Below are positions 1-6,719 of a DNA stretch of 6,995 nucleotides, in pieces. The notes beneath the pieces are model-generated. The model was not told the origin of the DNA. It made no database searches and saw nothing but the letters and a program-made list of their open reading frames with translations. Position 1 is the first letter of the stretch. Every line of letters begins with the position of its first letter. The stretch lies in the NCBI GenBank assembly GCA_023261405.1, contig JAHFOZ010000288.1:1-6995 (forward strand). Direction: 5' to 3'. Both the position numbers and the translations under genes were made by a program. The DNA is from Planctomycetota bacterium. GTDB taxonomy: Bacteria > Planctomycetota > MHYJ01 > JACPRB01.

Positions 1-2
1 GC

Positions 3-848
3 GACGACCTCATCAGCCAGGAGCGCGCGGGCGGGGCCTTGTCCTTCTACCACTACGACGGCCAACTCTCCACGCGGCAGCTCACTGACGTGAGCGCGCA
101 GGTCACCGACAGCTACACGTACGATGCCTTCGGCGTGACGCTCGCCTCAAGCGGATCGACGGCGAACAACTACCTCTACACAGGCGAGCAGCACGATCCG
201 AACGTAGGTTTCTACTACCTTAGGGCGAGGTACTTGAACGAGTCCGTGGGCAGACTTACCTCGGAAGATCCATTCCCTGGCATTGAACAAGATCCTCTCT
301 TGCTCCACAGGTATCTCTATGCAAAGGCGAATCCAGTGCTCTTCATTGACCCAAGTGGGATGTTCGGTCTTCTCCAACTACTCGGCGGCGTTGCGATCAT
401 AGGAGTATTGCTTGGCTTCCTCCTGGTTACGGTATTTGGCAGTAGGAGGGAAAAAAGCGAATTGTTCTGGAAGTGTGTCGGACGGCAAGTAACTGAATTG
501 CTTTCTGCCACGCTTGGTGTAATCGCGGCCGGGAGTGGAGCCGGAATACTCTATGCTGGCTTCGGCCCGCAGAGCATTGACTTCAACCTTTTGACCAAGA
601 GTGCGACTACTGGCGGACAAGCCCTTCTCGCAGTACAACTCCTTATAGATTTTGGGGAACGGGGGATAATCACAGTTACATTTAACCGCGCTGCTATGGC
701 GAGGCTGGGCCTCGGCACCATAGGCAAGGCGGCATTTGCCGGGGAAGCCGTCTCACTGGCTGCTGCAAATCCAATTCATGTCACGATAGCATTCTTGGTT
801 GGATTCACTTCTGGAGTCTTGCTCGGAGCGATGTTGAACTGTAGGTAA
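3..848 (+). CDS. Rhs/YD-repeat protein, C-terminal end with variable tip (partial, 5' end outside window)
   Basis: The frame is open to the left edge, so this is the end of a longer gene; the TTG at 39 is an internal codon, not a start. The first ~119 residues are Rhs core: YD-type motifs (YHYDG, SYTYDAFG), then the Rhs-associated signature (YTGEQHDPNVGFYYLRARYL, SEDPF, NPVLFIDPSG). In this family the repeats form a shell that encloses a C-terminal effector, and DPxG marks the end of the core. After DPSG (nt 348-359) come ~162 residues that I cannot match to a known toxin. They hold three strongly hydrophobic stretches, at about nt 369-437, 498-566 and 777-839, the first followed by a basic SRREK. 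No nuclease or deaminase motif is visible. A membrane-acting effector is possible but inferred. GC falls from ~65% (61-120) to ~50% in the tip, suggesting an exchanged module. The stop is TAA. The core identification is firm; the tip is of unknown function. Confidence 0.9.
   Translation, partial: DDLISQERAGGALSFYHYDGQLSTRQLTDVSAQVTDSYTYDAFGVTLASSGSTANNYLYTGEQHDPNVGFYYLRARYLNESVGRLTSEDPFPGIEQDPLLLHRYLYAKANPVLFIDPSGMFGLLQLLGGVAIIGVLLGFLLVTVFGSRREKSELFWKCVGRQVTELLSATLGVIAAGSGAGILYAGFGPQSIDFNLLTKSATTGGQALLAVQLLIDFGERGIITVTFNRAAMARLGLGTIGKAAFAGEAVSLAAANPIHVTIAFLVGFTSGVLLGAMLNCR
348..359 (+). other. Rhs core/tip boundary motif (DPSG)
   Basis: These twelve bases encode D-P-S-G at the end of NPVLFIDPSGM, matching the NPxxxxDPxG(L/M) ending of Rhs cores. 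In characterised Rhs proteins, self-cleavage and the switch from conserved core to variable tip occur at or near this motif. That cleavage happens here is inferred from the family. Confidence 0.75.
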
Positions 849-906
849 TGCGAGGAATAGCTCAGGGGCCTCAGTGCGTCTTCGCAGCGATTGCAAGGCC
901 TTGCAT

Positions 907-910
907 GGAG
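907..910 (+). promoter_or_regulatory. Shine-Dalgarno-like GGAG before the NGN-domain gene
   Basis: GGAG lies 8 bases before the ATG at 919 and supports that codon as the start. A competing in-frame GTG at 874 has AGGGG (864-868) 5 bases upstream, so a form 15 residues longer cannot be excluded. The ATG is preferred because the recognisable domain starts 6 residues after it. Confidence 0.55.
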
Positions 911-918
911 TGCCGCTC

Positions 919-1299
919 ATGACGACAGATAAGACAGCATGGTTTCTCGTTCGATGTGAGGAAGGCAGAGAGAAGCTGGCGCGAGACGGAATTATGAAAC
1001 GTGCTCAAGCGCTAGATCTTGGCGATCGGATCACAGTAATCGCGATACCAACGAAAGGGGTGATAGCCATTCGGAAGGGGAAGAAGACCAGGCAAACTGA
1101 ATTCCCCTTTGGCTATCTAGTAATCGAAATGCTTCAGGACGACATAACTCGACAGCTAGTTCTAGAAACGCCAGGTGTTGTTGAATTCGTGACTGACCGA
1201 GCCATGAATGAAGGTCAGGTGTACAAAGCGCTTGACACCCACGAGAAGCCAGCGAAGTGGATCACCATCAAATGGGAAAAATACCACGGTCCAGGATAA
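919..1299 (+). CDS. NusG N-terminal (NGN) domain-only protein
   Basis: This 126-residue protein reads as an NGN domain almost throughout. Landmarks are AWFLVRC (7-13, the first strand, with W as in NusG WYVVQ), IAIPTKGV (41-48, compare NusG VPTEEV), RKGKK (52-56), FPFGYLVIEM (62-71, compare FPGYVLVQM) and TPGVVEFV (84-91, compare the LVR..P.V.GF segment). NGN domains bind the RNA polymerase clamp and affect pausing and processivity. Full NusG adds a KOW domain that contacts Rho or ribosomal protein S10. Here the protein stops ~35 residues after the NGN core, with a short WITIKWEKYHGPG tail, and no KOW sequence appears in any downstream plus frame. It follows the Rhs stop by 70 bases (25 from the GTG at 874), has similar ~52% GC, and occupies the usual immunity-gene position. 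It could be a specialised NusG paralogue, an Rhs accessory or immunity protein, or a truncated NusG copy. The fold is fairly certain; the role is not. Confidence 0.75.
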   Translation: MTTDKTAWFLVRCEEGREKLARDGIMKRAQALDLGDRITVIAIPTKGVIAIRKGKKTRQTEFPFGYLVIEMLQDDITRQLVLETPGVVEFVTDRAMNEGQVYKALDTHEKPAKWITIKWEKYHGPG

Positions 1300-1511
1300 T
1301 TCGAGAGGCTCTGAGGGGCTATAGCGACCCACCAGGGAGGATACAGGCACGAGAGAGTGGCGGCCGTGACCCGCGAACTCGCCTTCTACTGGCATGCCCT
1401 AGCGATTTCCCGGTCATGCGTTACTCGGCTGATTGGACGAAGAGCGATAGTGAGGATGGCTTGGGTTGCCGCGATACTTCCTGGTGGAAGGTTCGAGGTG
1501 TTTCGAAGGGT
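1300..1511. other. Gap between converging genes, no feature recognised
   Basis: These 212 bases separate the plus-strand NGN gene from the minus-strand operon. I see no convincing ORF, tRNA, insertion-sequence end, or GC-rich stem followed by a T tract in either direction. GC in a sample (1381-1440) is about 57%, between the two flanks. The only symmetry I noticed is the 8-base palindrome GCTATAGC (1318-1325), too short to interpret. The boundary between Rhs-associated DNA and the operon background probably lies here. Confidence 0.5.
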
Positions 1512-4304
1512 CTAAATCCGGGCGGGTTTGAGCTTCAGGTACTCGGCGCGGAGGGTTTCCACGCGGGCCTTGCCGGTATCGAGCTTTGGCTTGAAGGCGT
1601 CCACGGGGACCTGGGCGGCCTGCGCCTGCTCGGAGGCCTTCGCAGAGGCGGCCTTGAGAGCGGCGAGCTTGGCCTTGGCCGCTTCGATCGCTGCTCCGGC
1701 CTGCGCCAGGGCCTGCTCGGCGCCGGGGATGGCGGCCTCGGCCTTGCGGATGTCAGACTCGCGCGCGGTGGCTGCCTGGCGGGCCGCTTCGGCGTCCTTC
1801 GCCAGGAGGTCGCGGGCCTCGCCGGCCTTGGCGGCGGCGGAGGACAGCGTGGGATTGTCGGAGGAGGCTTTCGCCGCCTCCTGCAGTTTCGTAAGGAAGC
1901 CGCCTGCCTCGGCGACCCGCGCCTCTTTCTCCTGGACGGTCTTCACGGCGGCCTCATGGGCGGCCTTCGCCTTGGCCGGGCCTTCGCGCGCGGCGGCCAG
2001 GGAGGGCTCGGAGGCTTTCAGCATTGCGCCGGTGTCCTCGAAGGCCTTCTCACCCGCCTTGACCGCGGAGAGGGCCTCCTGGGACGCGGAGAGGGCCTCC
2101 TGGGCCTGCACCGCCAGCCGGTCGTGTTCCTTCTGGAGCTTCGCGAGGTCGCGCTTCGCCGCATGGACCGTGAGATTGAACTGTGCGGCCTTCCAGCGGG
2201 CGATGTCGTGCTTGACGGAGGCCAGGGCCCCGGTGGCCGTATCGGATGAGGCCTTAGCCTTGACGGCCTGGTCCGCAGCCGCGGCGGAGGCCTTCGTGCC
2301 GGCGTCCAGGCCCTGTGCTGCACGGACCTGAGCGTCCTTCGCCTGGGCGAGCACCGCCGCGGACGCGGCCTTCTGAGCGTCGGCCGCCTTCAGGGCCGCC
2401 TGGCGCTCCTCGACGGTCTTGCGGGCCGCGGACTCCGCGGCACCGGCCTGACCCGCTTCGGTCCGTGCCCTGCCGGCCGCTTCGGCGAGCCCGACGAGTC
2501 CGGCCGCCCTTTCAGCAGCGACTTTCTGCGTCGCCTCGAGAAGCTTCGCCTGGGTCTCGTCGCCCTCCTGGATCTTCTTGAGCGCGGTGGCGGCACTCTC
2601 CTGCAATTTGCGGATCTCCTCGGAGACGGCCGCCTGGGCGGACGCCGCCTGTTTCAACGCTTCGCCCTTCTTCGCGGCATCAGCGGAGCGCCCCTTGGCT
2701 TCGGCATCCGCGGCTGTGAACGCGGCGGCGGCCTGCTCCTGGGCCTTGGCGGTTTCGGCGGCACTGGCTTCCGCCGCTTTGAACGCAACCCCGGCATCCG
2801 CGGCGGCCTTCTGTGCTGCAGCGAGATCTGCGGCCGCCTTCGCGGCAGCCTCGTGAGCGGCCTTGTTCGCCTCGGAAGCCCCGACGAGGGACGCCTCCGT
2901 CTCGGCAAGTCTTTTCGCATCCGCCTCCAGGCGTTCGGCCAGGGCGGGCGGATTCCCGGGGAGGACGCCCAGCCTCTTGCCGGCCGCATCCCAGACGCGA
3001 ACGGCGCCAGACCAGTCGCCTCCGATCACGCGCTTGCCATCGTGGGTGAAGACCGCACGGAGGGCGACGTCTTCGAAGGCTTCGAATTCCTTCTCCTTCG
3101 TGCCGTCGCCGCTCCAGGTCCGAACGAGACGGTCCCGCCCGCTGGTGACGAGGCGGCCGTCCTGGGCGAACTCGACGGAGCACACCGCGTCGTGCGCGGC
3201 CCATGCTCCGACGCGCTGGCCGTTCTGCATCTCCCAGGTCATCACCTGGCCGTCCTCGCTGGAGGTGGCAAGCAGGTTCGAGTCCGTCCGCCAGCTCAGA
3301 TCGGTGATCGGCCCCTTGTGCGCCCGGAGGCTGTGGAAGAGATTGCCCGTGCGGGATTCCCAGACGTGGACCTCGCCGTTCCGGTCGCCCGTGGCGAGGA
3401 GGATGCCGTCGGGGCTGAACTCGAGGGCGGTGATCCACTCGGTGTGTTTCTTGATGGCGTTCTGCAACTCGCCGTCGCGGACCGTGTAGATCTTGACGGT
3501 TTTGCCGGGGCCTCCCAGGGCGATGCGGGAGTGGTCGGAGCTGATGTCCGCCGCGAGGATCGTGTCGAACTCCTCGCCCATCTCGAGGACGCGGTCGCCC
3601 GTCTTCACATCCCAGGCCACGACGCGGCCGATCTTGGCGCCCTGCCCGCCTCCCACCAGCAGCAGGCTGCCATTGCGGCTGAATTTGAGAACGTGCGGGC
3701 GGCGCTCGGGGAAGGGGAGGACGCCCACCAGGTCCAGCGTTTCCGAGTTGTAAAGGATCACCTCGTGCGGCGCGCCCAGGGCGATGAGCGGGGCCCAGGG
3801 ACTCGCGGCGAGCGCCGTGACCGTCTCCCCCCGGACCGTGCGCAGGCCCGGTTCCAGGACCAGGTCTTCGGGCATCGCGGGGGGACCGCTGGGCTTGCCG
3901 GTGGCCGGCTTGAGGAGCGCCAATTCCGCCTTGGGTTTGGACGGCCTGGCCTTCCCGGACACGGTTTCCAGCAGGCCGCCCTCGATCCACTTCTTGAGGA
4001 CGGCGATCTCGGCATCCGGGATCCTGGGCTTCTTTGGGGGCATGTGCGGCTCGTCGAGGTGGGCCACGACCTTGTACAGGGGGCTTGCCGCCGCATCGCC
4101 TGCCTGCAGCACCTCACCGGACGATCCTCCCGCGAGGGCAAGCGTGTAGGTGGAGAGGTCGAGTTCCCCCTTGCGCTTGTCTGCGTTGTGGCAGCCGAGG
4201 CAATGGTTCTGGAGGATCGGGAGGACGTGGTCCTGGTACGTGACCTTGTCCTTGGGCTCCTGGGCAGAGAGGAGCAGGGCCAGGGCGGCGAGGGCGGGAT
4301 TCAT
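1512..4304 (-). CDS. PSCyt1 c-type cytochrome-WD40 propeller protein with long Ala-rich coiled-coil tail
   Basis: This 930-residue protein begins with a short hydrophobic leader (1-14), suggesting export, although the leader lacks basic residues. A PSCyt1 domain follows (~20-118): CLGCH (35-39) is the haem c site, and M88 in HMPPKK is a likely distal ligand. After a Lys/Pro-rich linker comes a WD40 domain (~160-445) with about seven blades, for example FSPDG...GEVHVWE and THDGKRVIGGD...AVRVWD. The remainder (~452-930) is almost entirely Ala/Lys/Glu/Gln-rich helix predicted to form a coiled coil. It contains IARWKAAQFNLTVHAAK (701-717), which resembles a segment I recall from planctomycete WD40 cytochromes, and a heptad duplication at 736-749. 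The ATG is 4 bases beyond the upstream gene's TAG and has no clear Shine-Dalgarno sequence, suggesting termination-reinitiation coupling. A cell-envelope redox or scaffold role is inferred; no enzyme activity is known to me. The GC-rich Ala codons leave long spurious frames opposite. Confidence 0.93.
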   Translation of the reverse strand: MNPALAALALLLSAQEPKDKVTYQDHVLPILQNHCLGCHNADKRKGELDLSTYTLALAGGSSGEVLQAGDAAASPLYKVVAHLDEPHMPPKKPRIPDAEIAVLKKWIEGGLLETVSGKARPSKPKAELALLKPATGKPSGPPAMPEDLVLEPGLRTVRGETVTALAASPWAPLIALGAPHEVILYNSETLDLVGVLPFPERRPHVLKFSRNGSLLLVGGGQGAKIGRVVAWDVKTGDRVLEMGEEFDTILAADISSDHSRIALGGPGKTVKIYTVRDGELQNAIKKHTEWITALEFSPDGILLATGDRNGEVHVWESRTGNLFHSLRAHKGPITDLSWRTDSNLLATSSEDGQVMTWEMQNGQRVGAWAAHDAVCSVEFAQDGRLVTSGRDRLVRTWSGDGTKEKEFEAFEDVALRAVFTHDGKRVIGGDWSGAVRVWDAAGKRLGVLPGNPPALAERLEADAKRLAETEASLVGASEANKAAHEAAAKAAADLAAAQKAAADAGVAFKAAEASAAETAKAQEQAAAAFTAADAEAKGRSADAAKKGEALKQAASAQAAVSEEIRKLQESAATALKKIQEGDETQAKLLEATQKVAAERAAGLVGLAEAAGRARTEAGQAGAAESAARKTVEERQAALKAADAQKAASAAVLAQAKDAQVRAAQGLDAGTKASAAAADQAVKAKASSDTATGALASVKHDIARWKAAQFNLTVHAAKRDLAKLQKEHDRLAVQAQEALSASQEALSAVKAGEKAFEDTGAMLKASEPSLAAAREGPAKAKAAHEAAVKTVQEKEARVAEAGGFLTKLQEAAKASSDNPTLSSAAAKAGEARDLLAKDAEAARQAATARESDIRKAEAAIPGAEQALAQAGAAIEAAKAKLAALKAASAKASEQAQAAQVPVDAFKPKLDTGKARVETLRAEYLKLKPARI
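2065..2106 (-). repeat. 21-base tandem duplication encoding one coiled-coil heptad
   Basis: Two adjacent 21-base units (2065-2085 and 2086-2106) match at 20 of 21 positions. They encode consecutive heptads EALSASQ and EALSAVK (residues 736-749) of the PSCyt1-WD40 protein's coiled coil. The period is exactly seven codons, so the duplication keeps both the reading frame and the helical register. Confidence 0.85.
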
Positions 4305-4308
4305 CAGG

Positions 4309-6717
4309 CTAATGGTTGAAGATGAACTCGTTGGAATTCATCAGCGCCCAGAAGATGTCCTGCAGCTCCTGCGGGGCCGCCTTCGCATCCTGGAGTGCCG
4401 GGCGCAGCTTCTCGATCTCCTTCGCCGTGGGCTTCCGCGTTACGGAACGGAGATAGAGTTCCTCCAGCACCTGCTCGGGCGTCTTCCCGGCGTCGATCAG
4501 CTTCTTGATCAGGCCCCCGCTCAGGATCCTCTGGTTCACGGTGTCCCCGTTCAGGAGGTGGAGCGCCTGGGAGAGGTTCGGATCCATCTTCACCTCGCAG
4601 GAGCAGACGCTCTCGCGGGTGGCGCGCCCGAAGGTGCTCAGGAAGTAGTTCGTGGTGTTCCCGTCCGCGATCTGGACGGCCCGGGCGCCGAGCGGGAGAC
4701 TGCGGAACTTGTTCTTCGTCTCGGTGATCTCGGAGATGACGTCGAGGAGGATCTCCGCGCGGATCCGCCGCAGGGAGCTCTTGGCGAAGTTCCGCGTGTC
4801 GAGCGCGTTGGACTCGTTCGGACGCGTGGAGAGCTGGTAGGTCCGCGAGGCGCAGATGTCCTTCACCAGCTTCTTGAAGTCGTACTTATAGGCGGTGAAG
4901 CGCCTGCCGAGCTCCTCGAGCAGCTCCGGGTTGCTCGCCGGGTTCGAGACGCGGACGTCGTCCACCTCATCGATGATGCCCTGGCCGAAGAAGTGGGCCC
5001 AGACGATGTTGGCGAGGTTCTTCGCGAAGTAGGGGTTCTCCGGGGACGCGAGCCAGTCGGCGAGCACCTCCCGGCGGTCCTTTCCTGCGACATCCGGGAC
5101 GTCGCCGCCCAGGAACTTGGGGGCCATTTCCCTTCCGTTCACCGGGTGCTTCACGCTGCCCGAGGCCCGGTTGAAGATGATGCGCTCGCGCGGGTCCTCC
5201 GAGTTCTTCCGGCCCACCTGGCTGAAGAAGGCGGCGAAGCTGTAGTAGTCGTCCATCGTCCATCGGTCGAACGGGTGGTTGTGGCACTGGGCGCACTGGA
5301 TGCGCATCCCCATGAAGACCTGCGCCACGTTCTCCGACACTTTGATGGTTTCCTGCTCGACCTGGTAGTAGTTCGTGGCCGGGTTCGCGAACGTGCCACC
5401 CGAGGCGCCAAGCAGGTCTCGGACCATCTCGTTGAAGGGCACGTTGCGCGCGATCTTATCCTGCAGCCACCCGTGGTAGAGGAGGGCGGCCTTGTAACTC
5501 AGCCGGCCCTGGTTGTCGGACTTGATCTGGAGGAGTTCGGCCCACTTCATCACCCAGAGCTCCGCGAACTCCTTGCGGGAGAGAAGCTCGTCCACGACCT
5601 TGCCCCGCCGGTCCGGGGCGGGGTCGGCCACGAAGCGGTCGATCTCCTCGCGGTTGGGCAGCAGGCCGACGACGTCCAGGTAGACCCGGCGCAGGTACGC
5701 CTCGTCCGAGGCAACGTCGCTCGGCAGGAGCCTCAGCTTGCGGAGCTTGTTGAACACGAGTGAGTCCACGTAGTTGTTCTCGGGCGTCTTGGGATCCTCG
5801 TAGACGATCCCCTTGGGGATGACGATGACCTGCGATCCCACGGTGAACGTGGCGAAGCGGGCGAAGACGTATGCCTCGCCCCGCTGCCCCCCGGTCACGA
5901 CACCGTTCTCGTCGATCTTCGCCGAGCTCTCGTTGTTGGTGAGATAGAGCGCCTGGGTCGTTACATCGCGGTCCGTCCCGTCGGAGTACTTCGCGCGGAC
6001 CGTCATCCGCTGGACGGCTCCCTGACCCTCGAGCACCGCCTGGAGGGGCATGATCTCGAGGGCGACGGGACGCGCCACGTCGGGCGGGTCCTTGGGGGCC
6101 CCGGCCTCGAGCCAGCGGTAAAGCGTGCGGTAGGACTCGCTGTCGGGCTTGATCTGCTCGCCGCCCGTGTGCTGCACCTTCCCGGTGGCCTTCTCGAGCA
6201 TCAGGCTCTCTTCGGGTACGGCCACGCTGAGGCGGCGCCCGGACATCTCGCGGGTAAGCCGGTGCCAGTCGCCGTCGGGGTCGTAGCCGAAGAGCGAGAG
6301 GCGAAATCCGTCCTTGCCGCGGGTCGCGCCGTGGCAGGCGCCCATGTTGCAGCCCGCCCGCAGGAAGACGGGCATGACGTCGAGCTTGAAGCTGATCAGG
6401 CGATCCTTGGCGGCGTCCTTCACCGTGACGGGCAGCTTGAAGGAGCGGCCCGCAAAGGTCACCGTGAGGTCCGTGGTCCCGTCCGCCGCCGGATGAAGGA
6501 CGTTCCCTTTGAGCGTGGCAAGGGCGGGATTGGCGAAGGAGAATTGCGCTTCGGCAGTCACGTCCTGGGTGACACCGTCCGAGAAGACGACCTGCACCAC
6601 GATCGACTGCCGGTCCCTGGAGGTCGAGAGCTCGACGGAATCCGGGAAAACCCCGACTTTGGTCACCTGCCGACCGTCGCCGGAGGCCAGGGCCAGGGTG
6701 AGCACGAGAGCAATCAT
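4309..6717 (-). CDS. DUF1549/DUF1553 (PSCyt2/PSD1) cytochrome-like protein with Ig-like domains
   Basis: This complete 802-residue protein has the planctomycete PSCyt2-PSD1 architecture. A short hydrophobic leader (1-11) precedes a BIG2-like Ig domain (~20-100). Next is a haem-type motif CNMGACHG (C123, C128, H129), spaced CX4CH rather than CxxCH, in a PSCyt1-like segment (~110-210). A second Ig-like domain spans ~216-302. DUF1549 (~312-500) contains RIQCAQCHNHPFDRW with canonical CAQCH (475-479). DUF1553 (~550-795) contains NPYFAKNLANIVWAHFFG, CSCEVKMDPNLSQALHLLNG and the ending ALMNSNEFIFNH. Proteins of this type are thought to act outside the cytoplasm; their reaction is unknown to me. The ATG lies 2 bases after the upstream TAA and 8 bases after GGGGAAGGGA, supporting this start. 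The next gene follows by 4 bases. Length and domain completeness look normal, with no frameshift. Confidence 0.95.
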   Translation of the reverse strand: MIALVLTLALASGDGRQVTKVGVFPDSVELSTSRDRQSIVVQVVFSDGVTQDVTAEAQFSFANPALATLKGNVLHPAADGTTDLTVTFAGRSFKLPVTVKDAAKDRLISFKLDVMPVFLRAGCNMGACHGATRGKDGFRLSLFGYDPDGDWHRLTREMSGRRLSVAVPEESLMLEKATGKVQHTGGEQIKPDSESYRTLYRWLEAGAPKDPPDVARPVALEIMPLQAVLEGQGAVQRMTVRAKYSDGTDRDVTTQALYLTNNESSAKIDENGVVTGGQRGEAYVFARFATFTVGSQVIVIPKGIVYEDPKTPENNYVDSLVFNKLRKLRLLPSDVASDEAYLRRVYLDVVGLLPNREEIDRFVADPAPDRRGKVVDELLSRKEFAELWVMKWAELLQIKSDNQGRLSYKAALLYHGWLQDKIARNVPFNEMVRDLLGASGGTFANPATNYYQVEQETIKVSENVAQVFMGMRIQCAQCHNHPFDRWTMDDYYSFAAFFSQVGRKNSEDPRERIIFNRASGSVKHPVNGREMAPKFLGGDVPDVAGKDRREVLADWLASPENPYFAKNLANIVWAHFFGQGIIDEVDDVRVSNPASNPELLEELGRRFTAYKYDFKKLVKDICASRTYQLSTRPNESNALDTRNFAKSSLRRIRAEILLDVISEITETKNKFRSLPLGARAVQIADGNTTNYFLSTFGRATRESVCSCEVKMDPNLSQALHLLNGDTVNQRILSGGLIKKLIDAGKTPEQVLEELYLRSVTRKPTAKEIEKLRPALQDAKAAPQELQDIFWALMNSNEFIFNH

Positions 6718-6719
6718 CC

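Noticed and set aside
39..41. TTG at 39 as the start of the Rhs-type gene
   Set aside because: The frame is open through the left edge and the upstream codons fit ongoing Rhs sequence, so this is an internal leucine.
852..872. A possible GAGG...CCTC hairpin between the Rhs and NGN genes
   Set aside because: A 4-base stem with a 13-base loop is too weak to support attenuation or termination.
1318..1325. The palindrome GCTATAGC as a terminator or operator
   Set aside because: It is only 8 bases, has no T tract or second copy, and could occur by chance.
1257..2249. A 330-codon plus-strand frame running from the NGN gene into the operon region, considered as a missing KOW domain or separate gene
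   Set aside because: Its start overlaps the NGN gene, no KOW motif appears, and the Gly/Leu/Arg-rich remainder is the antisense shadow of the Ala-rich coiled coil.
2680..3990. A 436-codon minus-strand frame overlapping the PSCyt1-WD40 gene
   Set aside because: It is a frame-shifted reading of the real gene with Arg/Pro-rich low-complexity translation; the overlapping frame carries CLGCH and the WD40 blades.
2853..4319. A 488-codon plus-strand open frame opposite the PSCyt1-WD40 gene
   Set aside because: It is antisense to the WD40 and cytochrome regions, with Arg/Gly/Leu-rich composition typical of a shadow frame and no domain.
4150..5763. A 537-codon plus-strand open frame opposite the DUF1549/DUF1553 gene
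   Set aside because: It lies wholly antisense to genes with clear domain signatures, its translation shows no recognisable domain, and long antisense frames are expected in high-GC coding DNA.
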